DNA from: Tigriopus japonicus
Taxonomy: Eukaryota > Arthropoda > Copepoda > Harpacticoida > Harpacticidae
Length of the DNA stretch: 64,000 nt
Direction: 5' to 3'
NCBI GenBank assembly: GCA_010645155.1
Contig: CM021316.1
Location: 8,761,122-8,825,121, forward strand
Each line of letters begins with the position of its first letter. Positions within the stretch are counted from its first letter, which is position 1. The translations under genes and the position numbers were made by a program. The notes under the pieces are model-generated. The model was not told the origin of the DNA, searched no databases, and saw only the letters and a list, made by a program, of their open reading frames with translations. Shown one piece after another: positions 45,164 through 56,870 of the stretch.

Positions 45164-46302
45164 TCACGAGGACGGCAAGATGAGTTTCTCTTTGATCTCT
45201 TCCACTAACTTCAAATGCTGTCCAACTTCGTTGGGATCGTTCCGAATCGACATGGGAATCTAAACGAATAAAATTGATGTTAAAAAATCAATGGCAATGT
45301 CAATATCAGATGAAACTCATTTGATAACCAACCAATCCTTACCTGGAGGTCAGAGAATTTGGACTCTCTGTAAGTGTATTCACGAACAATGTAGTCCTTG
45401 TCCACTTCAAAGTGAAATCGGTTATCAATCACTCGGATCAAGGTATCATCCACCCGCAAATAGAACCGCAAAAGACAAAAGAACCCACTGGGCATGACGC
45501 GCTACCATTGAAAATTAAATAATGAAATGCAATCCTAAAATAAAACGCAGAAAACCGCGGCATTCTTACAAGTTTTGAGGTGAGTAATGAGCATCCATTG
45601 TCGTCGAGTTCGTCTTCGTACAGAATGACCTCATCAAAAAAGAGAATGTGCTCGCGTTCCTTCAATTTTTCGTAGTTGATCCCGCTGGAACTGGTTTCCA
45701 CGCGAATTTGATCTCCACCCAAAATGGTGCCTTTGTACGTTTTGGGCGTGTATGTCCAATCATAGGGTTTGACTATCTTTTGAATATGCGGTGAATCCTT
45801 TCTGCAAAACGAAAACAACGCATTGCAAAATTATCAATACATCTAATCATTTAATATTCCATTTTTGATCGAGCTTCAACTCTAGAAAGCCCAAGTTTTT
45901 TGAAAGAAAACTAATGATAACCTGGCTTCTATCCATTCTTTGGCCATGGCTACGTGAATTAGATCTTCATGATCGTTGACAGTGGCCAAAGCATCCAAGG
46001 GATTGAATTCCAATCCAATATCCGAATTTTCGCCGCCCTTGACATTTGAAGTCCGCGTTAAACGAACCACGTTTTGATGGAAGAGCATATCCGGAAGATG
46101 GGGTAAACTTAAAGTCTGTTCCAATCTAAAAAAAAAATACGACGAAAAACATTACAAAAAGAAAAGAAATAATGAAAAGAGAGAGTTGCTACGTTTCGCC
46201 TTCTTTTTGTCCCATGATGGGTCCTTTCCGGGTGAGGATATTCCAGCCATTCCATTGATAGGAATCACTTTTGACCATCAAGGAGCGTCGTACGGGTTCC
46301 AT
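45164..46302 (-). CDS. TIPRL: TIP41-like protein (TOR signalling regulator)
   Basis: Five exons (46302-46193, 46125-45922, 45801-45570, 45501-45343, 45259-45164) join in frame to 266 residues, close to the 272 of human TIPRL. Introns are 41-120 bp with GT-AG ends. The conserved blocks are LPHLPDMLFHQNVVRL, VKPYDWTYTPKTYKGT, LYEDELDDNG, RVMPSGFFCLLRFYLRVDDT and VREYTYRESKFSDL. TIPRL binds the catalytic subunits of PP2A-type phosphatases and tunes TOR and stress signalling. The start was chosen at the first ATG of exon 1. The divergent kinesin gene begins 861 bp away. Confidence 0.92.
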
Positions 46303-47163
46303 GATCCACGAAGAGGGATTGGCGAGTTTTGGAGAACAAACGTGATGATTTGCTTTGCAACCCCCAAAAATGCCTGGAGATGTTTATTATGATCGGAGAC
46401 TTCAGGTTTGGTCTGGAATGGAATCTATGAGTGACACAGGGGAAATTTTCTTACACATTGCGTCGTTTGGAATCACATGAATTTATTTTTTTAAATCACC
46501 ATTTGAAAGGTGTTTCAAAGCTTGATTATGTTTCAGCATTTTGTGGACGAGTGTTTTGATCGTAAATACCAAAATGTAAAAGGCATTTCATATTGACACC
46601 TACGTTGGTTGGCTTTAAGCTCTGCCTACATCAAACGTATTGTAATCTATGTAGCAAGAAAATAGATAGCAGGTGGTATGAATGAGAAGTTCAAAATCGA
46701 AAATGAACGTCAAGCCGAACAGGATTTCTAATTTTTCGAACTATCACTTTTCAGATGCATTATATTCATCTTCAACGGTCAGATAAACTTGTTTTTTTCG
46801 TCCCTGAATTTGAGTTTGGCATCATTGTCAAAAATTCCCTTGTTGAACGCAAACAATATTTGTACTGTTCAACTTTTAAAGGTAGCTCTATAATGGATGT
46901 GAATGAAGACCCACGCAGCTTCCATCGACTCGTCCCTTCCATAGAGGACAGAAGACTTCATGATGTGAACCTAAGATATATTTGGAACATATTTGTGGCT
47001 GTAGCTCGCGTCAAAAATGCCAAAAAATGAAATCGCCACCCTGTCCAATCGCTTTGTTAACAGTCAAAATAACGTCCACATTGTTTTGCCAACCTCTCGG
47101 AAGAAAATTTGGACCGTTCATAGTGGTTAAACATCCCGTGGATGTTCGCTCCTGGGCCGTATA
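46303..47163. other. Divergent promoter region between TIPRL and the kinesin
   Basis: Short open frames, including a 91-codon one at 46755-47030, have no recognised domain. The interval is likely to carry regulatory DNA for both flanking genes. Confidence 0.4.
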
Positions 47164-50100
47164 ATGGACGTTCCGGTAGGCGTGCCCGCCGCCGCCGCCT
47201 CCTACCCTTCCTCTCCTCCCCCCGCCGACGAACCCCTGCCCATCGTGGTGGCTTGTCGCCTAAAACCTAATCCCAGCAACGAACCCACCGCTCTTTGGTG
47301 TCATCACGCTCCCTTGGAGAACGCCACGCTCACTTTTCTCAATCCCAATCCGTCGCCCAACGGATCCAAAGGCCATGATGCCACCCTTAGTGAAAGCTTC
47401 CATTATGTCTTGAACGAGTCCACTTCTCAAGAGACCGTGTTCCACACGTGTATCGGCCAATTTTTGGCCTTGGTGCAAGTGGGTTACGATTTGACCTTAA
47501 TGGCTTATGGACCGGCGGGTGCGGGCAAAACGCATACTTTGGTCGGCTCAGATCTGCCTTTGGCTATGAATGAATCCGATTTCGGACTCATCCCGAGGGT
47601 GATTCGACAATTGTTTCATGATATGACTCGACCGGATCCGAATCAAAGCGGTTTGGAACGGGTTTGGGCTCGGGTGAGTTTCATGGATGTGGATAACGAT
47701 CAGATTCGGGATTTGTTGAGTAACGATGGCTTGAATCGAGTGGATTTCGAGCTCAATCAGGATCCTCAACATAAGGATTATGGGCGGAATACGGTTTTGC
47801 GAGGCTTGACGGTGATTGAGTGTCATGGAACGGAGGATGTGCTGCGATGTCTGGAAATCGGATTGACGGTCCATCGAATCCGATTAAACTCGTCGCATGA
47901 TATCTTGAGCGATCTGGCTCGAGGCTCGCATAACATTTTTAGCGTTGAATTCATTCAGCAATATCGCGAGAGCGAAGTGATCAAACGGGTTAGCTCGACG
48001 TTGCGATTCGTGGATCTGGCTCCTTCGGATCAGTTGTTTTCGCCGCATTCTCGACTACCACCCGGTCCCAAAACCATTAACCACGGTCTTTTGGCCTTGA
48101 CGAATGTGGTCTCGGCCTTGGGCGATGCCCGTTTGAATACGAGTACGCCTTTCTACAACGATAGTTTGCTGACCAAAATCCTCAGCGATGCTTTGGGTGG
48201 TTCGAGTTTGATGGTCATGTTCTGTTGTGTGTCTCCGTTGGAACGCGATTTAACGGAGACGGTAAGCGCGTTAGAATTCGCCCGAAAGGTTTCCAATATT
48301 CGAAATCAACCTCGACCCAATGTGTCGTTCATTTCGTCCGACCATGGACGACGAGATAGTGAGATGTCCGGCATGCGGAGTGCTTCCATCAATCACGGGG
48401 TTCTCCCGCCCATTTCCACGTATTCAAGTTCCAAACCCAGTTCGTTGCTCGGATTCCCACCTGAACCTTCTGCTCAATCCACGATGGTCCATTCGCCTCC
48501 GTCCATGATGCTGAATGATCCTATGCTTTTGGCCATTCATATCCAGCAACTCCAACTTCAGCAACATTACAATCAAATTCTCGCTTCTCGAACCAACGGA
48601 AATACGTGGATTAATCCTCAGCTTGTGTCCCAACCTCCACTTATTCCGCCAGGTCCTCCGGGTTCCGCGTTCCACCCGATTCCTCCACAAGTGATTGCCA
48701 CCACCTCATTATCTAATTCATCGTTGGCCAGTCCATTTGCCATGCATTCACCTCTACCGGTTAGTTACTATTTGTCAGCCCCACCACAAGATCCAGCATC
48801 GGTTCCCGTGAGTATCGACACTGAAGAATTGGAGCGGATGAATCGGGAACTGCCCCATTTGGAGGATGGAGATTTGAACGAAGAGGATCCCAAGATCGCC
48901 AATGGGGTTCGACAGAAACTCGAGAGCATTGTCGAGGAGTCTGAGTCTCCTTTGGCGAATTCTAGTGTCAAGATCCGATCCAGTCCTTCAGACTCAGAAT
49001 CACATTCAGAACTCAGTGATCCCGAGGAATCTGAGGAAGAAGATTTTGATTCAGAAGCCTCGATTGATTCTTGCAATGAAAAGCCAAATTTGGACGAAAT
49101 GTGGAGTCAAGTTCGAGAACAGACGGATGCCATTACAAGCAAGTACCAACTCGATCTTCTGACGGTTTTGAGATTGGAGAAAGGTGATGAAAATGTTGTG
49201 AGTGATGAAAAGTCTCAATTGAAATATTTGGAAGAAACGAACCTCCGCTTGACGAAGCAATTAGAAATAGAGAGCCTCCAGAAGAAATCGCTGGAGAGTG
49301 AATTATGTCAGATGATGAAAAACATGGAGGTGGTGAGCGCTCAATTCCAAGAATTGGAAAAGAAGAGCCTCGAAAACCCGAGTCCAGGTAGTTCGAAAAG
49401 TGTTAGCAAAGATGTGAACGGTGAAGTGATTTCTCAAGATCCTTGGACGCAATCCATCTCGTTAAACGCTGATCTCCTGAGGAATGCCAAAGACAAACTG
49501 ATGGAGGAAAGAGCCTTTCTTGAAGAGGAATTTCAAAACATCAAACGTCGATTGGTCGAGACTCAAGACGACAAGCTCCTTTATGAGGCCACTTTGACCG
49601 ACCTCGAGGCCAGTGAGGCCAAAAGAGCTCAGCTAGATGAGTTATTACTTGGCTGTGATTGGGCCATCGACTTCAAAAATGACCTCAGAAACGGCCGAGC
49701 CATCGATTATTCCACGGCCAATTCTGATTTTTCCGACGAGCTTCTCATGAAGGTCATTTGTGAGTTAGTGCCCGAAGAAAGAAATGCTTTGATTCACAAG
49801 TTTCTGAATCGATGTGTGGATCTCCGTGTGGAACAGGCCGTATTAGAACGACATTGTGACACACTCACTTTCAATATCGAAGAGTACAAACGTGAATCAA
49901 ACAATTTGTTTCATCGCTTGGTGCTCAAGTCGCAAAAGTACAAAGAGGCATTGAAAACGCAAGAGCGAGAGAACGCCAAAAAGACCAAAGTGCTCACCAA
50001 TATCATTGAAGAACTTCGAGAAGAGGTGCGCAATCTCGAGGAACGGAAAAAGGATCTGAAGCAAAACAACCATCTTCTCATGAACTTTTACCGTCATCAT

Positions 50101-50235
50101 CGTCATTGTGCCAATTCAAGTGGCGGGGCGTCAGCCAAAGAGGCCACCAAAGCCACGCCCAACGCCAATAAGCCTTCTGTGGAAATTCGGGACCAAAAGC
50201 TAGTGATAAGTAAGCCCGAAAACCTTCCTCGGTGA
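47164..50235 (+). CDS. Divergent kinesin, Costal-2/KIF7/KIF27-like
   Basis: A single exon of 1,023 residues. A kinesin motor domain covers about 25-385. The P-loop GPAGAGKT (116-123) is intact, but switch I is altered (LARGSH, 251-256, in place of SSRSH) and switch II reads DLAPSD (284-289) in place of DLAGSE. NDSLLTKILSDALGGSSLMV, the end of the motor, is well conserved. A proline-rich, disordered middle, an acidic stretch near 615-645 and long coiled coils to about 990 follow. Such motor decay is known in Costal-2, the Hedgehog-pathway scaffold, and the coiled-coil segment RNALIHKFLNRCVDLRVEQ resembles KIF7/KIF27. The motor may bind microtubules with weak or no ATPase. The KIF7-group placement is inference; a divergent kinesin-4-type protein is the alternative. 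Confidence 0.8.
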   Translation: MDVPVGVPAAAASYPSSPPPADEPLPIVVACRLKPNPSNEPTALWCHHAPLENATLTFLNPNPSPNGSKGHDATLSESFHYVLNESTSQETVFHTCIGQFLALVQVGYDLTLMAYGPAGAGKTHTLVGSDLPLAMNESDFGLIPRVIRQLFHDMTRPDPNQSGLERVWARVSFMDVDNDQIRDLLSNDGLNRVDFELNQDPQHKDYGRNTVLRGLTVIECHGTEDVLRCLEIGLTVHRIRLNSSHDILSDLARGSHNIFSVEFIQQYRESEVIKRVSSTLRFVDLAPSDQLFSPHSRLPPGPKTINHGLLALTNVVSALGDARLNTSTPFYNDSLLTKILSDALGGSSLMVMFCCVSPLERDLTETVSALEFARKVSNIRNQPRPNVSFISSDHGRRDSEMSGMRSASINHGVLPPISTYSSSKPSSLLGFPPEPSAQSTMVHSPPSMMLNDPMLLAIHIQQLQLQQHYNQILASRTNGNTWINPQLVSQPPLIPPGPPGSAFHPIPPQVIATTSLSNSSLASPFAMHSPLPVSYYLSAPPQDPASVPVSIDTEELERMNRELPHLEDGDLNEEDPKIANGVRQKLESIVEESESPLANSSVKIRSSPSDSESHSELSDPEESEEEDFDSEASIDSCNEKPNLDEMWSQVREQTDAITSKYQLDLLTVLRLEKGDENVVSDEKSQLKYLEETNLRLTKQLEIESLQKKSLESELCQMMKNMEVVSAQFQELEKKSLENPSPGSSKSVSKDVNGEVISQDPWTQSISLNADLLRNAKDKLMEERAFLEEEFQNIKRRLVETQDDKLLYEATLTDLEASEAKRAQLDELLLGCDWAIDFKNDLRNGRAIDYSTANSDFSDELLMKVICELVPEERNALIHKFLNRCVDLRVEQAVLERHCDTLTFNIEEYKRESNNLFHRLVLKSQKYKEALKTQERENAKKTKVLTNIIEELREEVRNLEERKKDLKQNNHLLMNFYRHHRHCANSSGGASAKEATKATPNANKPSVEIRDQKLVISKPENLPR

Positions 50236-50382
50236 GGCAATCTCAAGTCTTCCGTCCAACCTTGTTATGCCAGAAGTATAATGAACGCGTTAAACACACA
50301 AAATAACCTGATACCAATGCAATATTATCCATTTATAGCTTCATGATTGTAAATTCGAGATAGAAACACACAAGCCAACCAT

Positions 50383-52819
50383 TTACATGGCTCCGAATTT
50401 CTTTTGTCTGAGACTGGGCGGAAGTTGGGCTTCGATGCTTTGTGCTTTCACTTCCACGGCCACTAAATCTTCGCCCATGGCTCCTAGATAGACCAAATGT
50501 TCATATTTACTCAAGAGCTTTGGCAATTGAGACACTGGGCCCGTATTGTGGGATCCATTCTTTTGCCTTTTCTCCTTCTTGGGTGGGGTCTGAACGAGAT
50601 CATTCGGCTTGGGTCGGGTGTCGATGGTACATAAAGTGAGATCATCATAGAGAATCACGCGCTCATTGGCTCCTTCGAGAACCCCTCGTGTGCATTTCTT
50701 CTTTCGGTTCCACTCTTTGGGTAGACTCGTCCTGAGTCCCAACTTCGAGTGTTTCCCGGTGATTAGGTCAAAGGTGGCTAACTTGTGATCCGAATAGGTC
50801 ACGAGTAATTCTGGCTTGCGTTTACGGAAGGCCAAGGCCACTATGCGTGCGTCTTGATACTTGGCCATTCGGGCAACCAGTTTGCCATCCTCGGTATTGA
50901 TGCACACGAGGTGTCCATCGTGATCACTGACAACGATACGTTGACCCTTGGGATCTACTTTCAAGTGGGCAATGGACGTGCTGAGACCGAGATCTCGGCC
51001 GAGATAGGTCTTTTTCAGAGTGAAGGCTTGATCGTCGATGGAGAAGATTTGAAGATTACCCAAATCTGTGCCTGTGACAAGCAATTGGTCCGAGGTTTCG
51101 AGGCTTTGATAGAATCGGAAGATGTGCGGGAGTTCAAAATGACTATTGGGGTCCTCCAGAGTAAGTTTTTGGATTTTGGGCCGCGGTTGGAAAGCCAATC
51201 GGAAGACACACATGCGCGTACTGGTTGTATAGGCCACCAAGTCAGCTTTTTCGGAGATATGGGCGTGTCGAATGATTTCATCGTCTTTGGTCTCGAGGTA
51301 GAGCAATTTCTCGGGCTCTTCTGGAGGCACATAAGTGGAACCCGGTCGCAGGGGAGTGGTTTGCCGATCCGGAAAAACACGTTGCAAATCGCACAGTTGC
51401 CACAGCTCCAAATGCCGTTGATATTGCAAAAGAATTGCGCGGGCGGACTCGGCCAAATGAGCGCACTCGGATCGAGGCAAGGGCGGATATCGCGACACAC
51501 TTTTGGTAGCCACATCACTGTAGACCAATTGGGTGTCCACGCCTCCACTGAAGTACATATCGTTTAAGCAGACCATAGCGCGCACATCGTGGGTATGAAC
51601 GGCGCGATGGATCGATTTAACCCACTTGAGACGATCGCCGTGAGGGCGAACAATGGGTTGAAAGTGGACAATGAGCGGATCCACACCGCTTGAATAAGCC
51701 ACACTTTGCTCTGGGTTAAAGGCCACCACCAACACGTCGGCCTTGTGAGTTTGATAGGCATCGAGAAGTGTACCTTTCTGTCCGTTCCAAAACGAGGTCT
51801 TGCCGCGACTATCACCCGAAATAATGGTCAAATCCTCGGCCACTCCCACTGACCATACGATGGTTTCACGATGCTTCTCGATGCGACCGGTGGTCATCCG
51901 TTGGGTAGGATGGCCCGTTTCGACGTTCCACACTCGAATAGTATCAGGCGAACCTAGAAATTCAAAAACGAATTTGAATTACACTTTTGCTTACACTTGA
52001 TACAACTTTCTAAATTGTAAATTTCAGCTTTTCTAGTTCAACTAATGTTATCTAAAGGATACATCAAAAAGAACCTCGAGTCGTAAGTCATTGAATTGTT
52101 CTTGCTTCGAGAATTTCTGAGCGACTCGATGTTGAAGATACAGAACGAATTTCACTTCTTCTAAAATCTTCGTTTTCTGACTTAACGTCAACTCAGGCGC
52201 TCTCCAATAGAGATATAATCTCTTTCGATATAATGAACTTTATTTTTTCAATAACCGACAGGTTTTTTCTAGCCAGCTTTACAGCATTCGTTTTCTCCTA
52301 GTAATAAAGACAATGGCAAAGCTAACCTGTGACGATGTATCGGCCGGAGGAATGCCATGCCAGACACAGGATTCGTCCCTCTTGCTTGTCCAGCACCTTA
52401 TCATAGTCCAAGCCCTCCTGAGTGATCTTGAACAGACACACGTAGCCCTCTTCGGTGCCCACGGCCAAACGATCGCCGTGAACGCCCATACACCAAGCCG
52501 GACCTGAGGTCACGGCCGATTGGTTCCGCGTGGACAAGCGGAGCAAATCGTATTCCAGCACCAATCCGTGCAAGCCCGTGGAAAAGAGGCGGTCCTGTGA
52601 GGGTCCAGCCCAACTCAAGGCCTCAATGGAAGCCTCGGCATTCCCGGCCAGCCATTTCCACAGACATGGCGACGACGGGTGAGCAAAATCCCACAGCTCG
52701 ATGGAATTGTCGGCGCGAGACACGGCCAAACATCGGAGTTGGGCGCTCCAGGCCATGGCGTGAATGGCCGAGGGCTCCAAAGCGAAGAACCGAATCGTAT
52801 GAATGGGACACGGCGCCAT
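50383..52819 (-). CDS. UTP4: UTP4/cirhin, WD-repeat protein of the small-subunit processome
   Basis: Two exons (52819-52327, 51953-50383) give 687 residues, almost exactly the length of human cirhin. The family start IHTIRFFALEP is followed by WD-type blades such as LAVSRADNSIELWDF, TIISGDSRGKTSFWNG and THDVRAMVCLNDMYFSGG. The protein ends IEAQLPPSLRQKKFGAM, matching the conserved C-terminus of cirhin. UTP4 belongs to the t-UTP/UTP-A subcomplex that binds nascent pre-rRNA in the nucleolus. I start at ATG 52819 because upstream codons of the open frame, back to 53041, run into a MITE (52981-53276) and show no family similarity. MIMAP, six bases upstream, is the alternative start. Confidence 0.92.
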
Positions 52820-52980
52820 GATCATCCCGAGTTCGGGCGCAATTTGGGGCAATAGAAGGGGTCTTTCGTTATGTTGATGTGGAACTTCAAGAACCCATGT
52901 GGTATTGTTTACTATTCGTGTTGTGAAGTTCAGCTGATTAGGTGGAGGTGTCAGGGTGACTGATAAAGGGTTGCTTAGAT

Positions 52981-53276
52981 TAGTGATGTGACTTGGTGTG
53001 TTGGGCAAGCTTTTTTGCGCGAGGTCGCAAGGTAGGGTCACCTAATGGAGATTTCGTGTTGTGCTCAGCTATATCAGCAAAAACAAATTTGAGTGTCATT
53101 TGCAACCCTGTTCAGAAGTCACAAAAGTTAGGGACGCCGTTCCGTTCTCTTTGATGAAAAAACAGGTTTTTGAAGATTGGTAAGCAAAGAGGAATACGAT
53201 TTCAAAGGTCAATTGGCGACACTACCTTACGACCTCGCGCAAAAAATCTTGCCCAACACACTAAGTCACATCACTA
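52981..53276 (+). mobile_element. hAT-type MITE, 296 bp, beside UTP4
   Basis: Terminal inverted repeats of about 60 bp begin TAGTGATGTGACTT and contain GTGTTGGGCAAG and TTTTTTGCGCGAGGTCG. They are flanked by a perfect 8-bp duplication GCTTAGAT (52973-52980 and 53277-53284). There is no coding capacity. The element lies 161 bp upstream of the UTP4 start codon and supplies the first codons of the longest open frame there. Confidence 0.92.
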
Positions 53277-53616
53277 GCTTAGATTTAATTGTTTCTAAAA
53301 AATGTACGTTAATTATTGCAAGCGCGGCGTCTTAAAGCGGCAAATACATATTTAAGAATTGAAAGCTCAATATTTAAATACCATCAAAGCAAAAATATTC
53401 ACAATATTTAGTAAGAAAGCGTTTTGGGAAAATGTATTTGCCTAGTTTCAAATTTTTTATTTCAGGTCAAAAAATTGAAAATGGAAAGTTCAATGTCCTT
53501 TAAAAACAGAAAAAAATCACTGTCACAACTGTTCTAATTTGGTGTCACTTTGAGCCTAAAAAAGGACCAAAATTGGAATGGAACCTCGCCATTTAAGTCT
53601 TGATGAACTTTTATGA

Positions 53617-53827
53617 ATCTTTTAAACTTGGTTTATTCTTGAATGAAGTCATTGAGTATTAGTCAACTACATTTTCATTTTAAATTAGGGATCTTTTAAA
53701 CTTGGTTTTTTCTTGAAGTCATTGGGTGTTAGTCAACTACATTGTCATTTCCAATTGGGGATCTTTTAAACTTGTTTTTTTCTTAGTCATTGAGTATTAG
53801 TCAACTACATTGTCATTTCCAATTGGG
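53617..53827 (+). repeat. Three-copy minisatellite of about 70 bp
   Basis: Units start ATCTTTTAAACTTG at 53617, 53691 and 53761 and contain AAGTCATTG or TAGTCATTG and AGTCAACTACATTGTC. Units 2 and 3 are most alike. The function, if any, is unknown. Confidence 0.85.
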
Positions 53828-54330
53828 GGATGCCAGATTAATTCGAATTTCGAAAATCCAGGTTAAGGATTAATCAGTCAGAATTAATCCGGATCAATAG
53901 GACAAGCTCAGTAAACAACAGCTGGGCCTGTTTGTTTACCCCGTAACTCGATCGTAGCCTCTGGTGCCTCATTGCTTCCCTAAAATTCTACAATCGTATC
54001 TCGTTCTCATTGGTTTGTCGCAGAGCAACTGACCATTCGAAATTTTTGATCGAGCACAGAACATTAAAGAACAGACGCAGTATAAAATTACTATAAAACG
54101 GCGGCGCAAGTCTACGGGGCACAAAATCTGCAACCTTTTTCTCACTTGTCGTATCCCATTGTAGAAATGCCTTCAAGCAATGTTATAATGTTGGATTAGA
54201 TTGACGAAATTTAGGATCAAAAGCAAACATAGGCTTTGCAAGAAACATCAAAATAGTTTGAATAAGTTCTAAAATTGTCTTTGTCAATCCTTATCAATGG
54301 ACCTAAATGGAAAGGAAGTAAAATTTAAAC

Positions 54331-54526
54331 TAGCGCGTTCTTAAAAGTGCCGAGTGTAAGTGCTTCCCCAGACGGCGTAGGTTCGAATCCTGTTGGGGGT
54401 CGGATTGAAGCTGTCGGGAGAAATCCTTCTTCTTTCTCCCGTCTATTGTCGTGAGCAGACGTGTTTTTGCGTTGCTCGTGATAATTTGGCCGGTTTGGAC
54501 TAAGTGCTGTGTTGTGTTGTGTCGTG
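54331..54526 (+). repeat. tRNA-derived SINE copy, ends at an assembly gap
   Basis: Contains GACGGCGTAGGTTCGAATCC, a perfect box B, preceded by GAGTGTAAGTGCTTCCCC, the long variable arm of a class II tRNA-like head. GTCGGGAGAAATCC follows, shared with the copy at 58566-58684 and, more weakly, with 7866-7984. The tail of TTGTGTTGTGTCGTG repeats runs into the gap, so repeat collapse may have caused the gap. Confidence 0.7.
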
Positions 54527-54725
54527 NNNNNNNNNNNNNNNNNNNNNNNNNNNNNNNNNNNNNNNNNNNNNNNNNNNNNNNNNNNNNNNNNNNNNNNNNN
54601 NNNNNNNNNNNNNNNNNNNNNNNNNNNNNNNNNNNNNNNNNNNNNNNNNNNNNNNNNNNNNNNNNNNNNNNNNNNNNNNNNNNNNNNNNNNNNNNNNNNN
54701 NNNNNNNNNNNNNNNNNNNNNNNNN
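54527..54725. other. Assembly gap of 199 N
   Basis: Undetermined bases. Confidence 0.99.
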
Positions 54726-55904
54726 AGAGTTTTGGACACCCTAGTGCCCAATAAGTGTCTAAAAGTCCAACAAACGGAAAATAAAAGAAAGGCTTCCAAA
54801 ACATACAAAAAACACTTGTATCGCATTATATTTTGTAAATATTTGTGTATGTATTTTGCGCTCGATTTGTGGTTGGTGTAGTTAAAATAACAAAATCAAG
54901 TCCCCAAAAACCCTTAAGCCATAAGGCTTGTTTTCAAGGGAATTTGTTTTTAAAATATAATGTTATATCAGACCAAGAATATCAGAATCGTTCTTGGTCA
55001 GTCTGAGATTGGTTCGCTCATCATTCGTTGGACCCAAGGGATAATTTGAGAGCACGTGTGACACCAAGATCACTTTTGTTTTCGGTTATAAGACTTCAGG
55101 ATTAACTCGTACGACGCTCACAGGAAAAGCATTCTTTTCTAGGGCATAAGGTTGCATATGAAAGGTTGTTGTTTTCGTCAACCGTTCAGTCCATTGCTTT
55201 TTCGAGTCGGTGCGTGTGTAATTGAATATAAATGAATGAATAGTTTAGTGATATACTCAAACTAAAGTAGTTCGATTGTTGAACATGTACTCTACCATGA
55301 TTACTTCAATCTTCCGTCAAGAGGCAAATACACTCACTAAAACAAACATGTGTTTGCATTTATGAAACGTGAAAATAATTTGCATGTTTCATTTGAGCAA
55401 TATAATTAAATGTATGTAACTGTTTTATGATTCCCAAATTGTTTTTTTATCTGTCAAAAATTTGAGCTAAACTCAAATATGGTACTGATTGATCAAGCAT
55501 CTTGGGTAATTGTAAGTTTATTATTGGCAATTGAATTTTTCAAAAATCTTATCATGTATATATTTCGGTTTTTTGACCCTTGAAGTCACTCTTAACGGTC
55601 AAACAGACATTAAAAGAGGGGGTCCAAAAATTAAAGTGAGACAGTGTAACAGAAAAATTGGCGAAATTACGAGCAAAACTCAAAACTGGTGTCAGTTGAC
55701 CAAGCATTTCTTTTTTTCTGATTCTTTCTCTTTTTTTTGTTGCCGTGTTATTTGTACCACAATTTCAATGTATGTTCAACGTCTGAGAGTCTCCTCGTTC
55801 CTTTCCAAGGGAACATCTTTAGGACTGTATGACTCTCCTTTTGGATTTCTACGTAGAATAAACTTGTTCTTGCTGTGGTGAGTCCCCTCAACATCATGCA
55901 TTTG
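54726..55904. other. No gene recognised
   Basis: AT-rich sequence with short open frames only. Confidence 0.35.
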
Positions 55905-55983
55905 CGGTTAATAGCTGCAATTTTCGTGCCAAACGACTGGAACCGCTTGTCCGATTCTCCGCTTCTCTCTATCCACTTCTTCC

Positions 55984-56870
55984 TTTTCATATTTTCGTGC
56001 CACATTTTCGTTAACCGGAATAAGGATAATCAATCAAGAAAGTACTTCCATTTCTTGAAACGAGGCATGATATCTATGAAAATTGTAAGAGCAAAGCTGC
56101 GTTTGACAGCAAAATCCTACGAAATTCAGATGAATGTCTTCCCAATCTAGGAGTTTATTCGAGATAACCAACAAATTCCCGCAACAAACTCGGAATTCAA
56201 ATGGTCATTTTGACTAAATTAACGACAAGGAGGGCATGAACACCTTTTTGGATCCTATTGACGCCCCTGAATCACGGTCATACAAGACATGGTCAGTTTG
56301 TCTACAATAAAATGGGGTGCTTACGAGTGGACCCTATGATAAACAAAAACATTATACATTTTGGAGCCATCCTTTTGTTTGAAAATTACTCCGATCAGAT
56401 TCGATATGAACAAAGAAACAACTTGAGCAAATTTCACGGAACAATTGTTGAATTATTTTGACAAACCTATTGTGAGTTGGCCAATCACTGCAATAGGGAA
56501 ACAAGGGATTCTCCCTGTCCACTTATCCCTTTTCATATTTTCGTGCCACAATTTTCGTAATCCGGAATAAGGACAATCAATCAAGAAAGTAGTTCCATGT
56601 TTTGCAACGAGGCAAGATATCTATGAAAATTCTAACAACAAAGCTGCGTTTGACAGCAAAATCCTACGAAATTCAGTTGAATGTCTTCCTCAATCTAGGA
56701 GATTATTCGAGATAACCAACAAATAACAACGGCAAAATCAGAATTTAAATGGTCATTTTGACTTCATAAGCGACAAGAAGGACGTGGACAATTCTTTGGA
56801 TCCTATTGACGCCCCTAGATCACGGTCATAAAAGGTACGGTTGTTCAGGTTGTCGCAAAGGGTGCCTGGC
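55984..56870 (+). repeat. Direct duplication of about 340 bp, offset 545 bp
   Basis: 55984-56320 and 56529-56870 share CTTTTCATATTTTCGTGCCA, AGCTGCGTTTGACAGCAAAA, CGAGATAACCAACAAAT and GGATCCTATTGACGCCCCT in the same order. A GGCACGAAAAT-containing segment precedes each and recurs inverted near 57721 and 58124, so the duplicated unit is itself a dispersed repeat. Between the units lies a GCAATAGGGAAACAAGG block that recurs at about 57615. Confidence 0.8.

Noticed and set aside
46755..47030. 91-codon + strand open frame upstream of the kinesin
   Set aside because: No domain, no splice relation to the kinesin start, and probably regulatory DNA.
50854..51567. 237-codon + strand open frame
   Set aside because: It is the antisense shadow of UTP4, which matches its family along its whole length.
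52820..53041. N-terminal extension of UTP4 to ATG 53041
   Set aside because: The first codons lie in a MITE and the stretch shows no similarity to cirhin, whose known start aligns at 52819.
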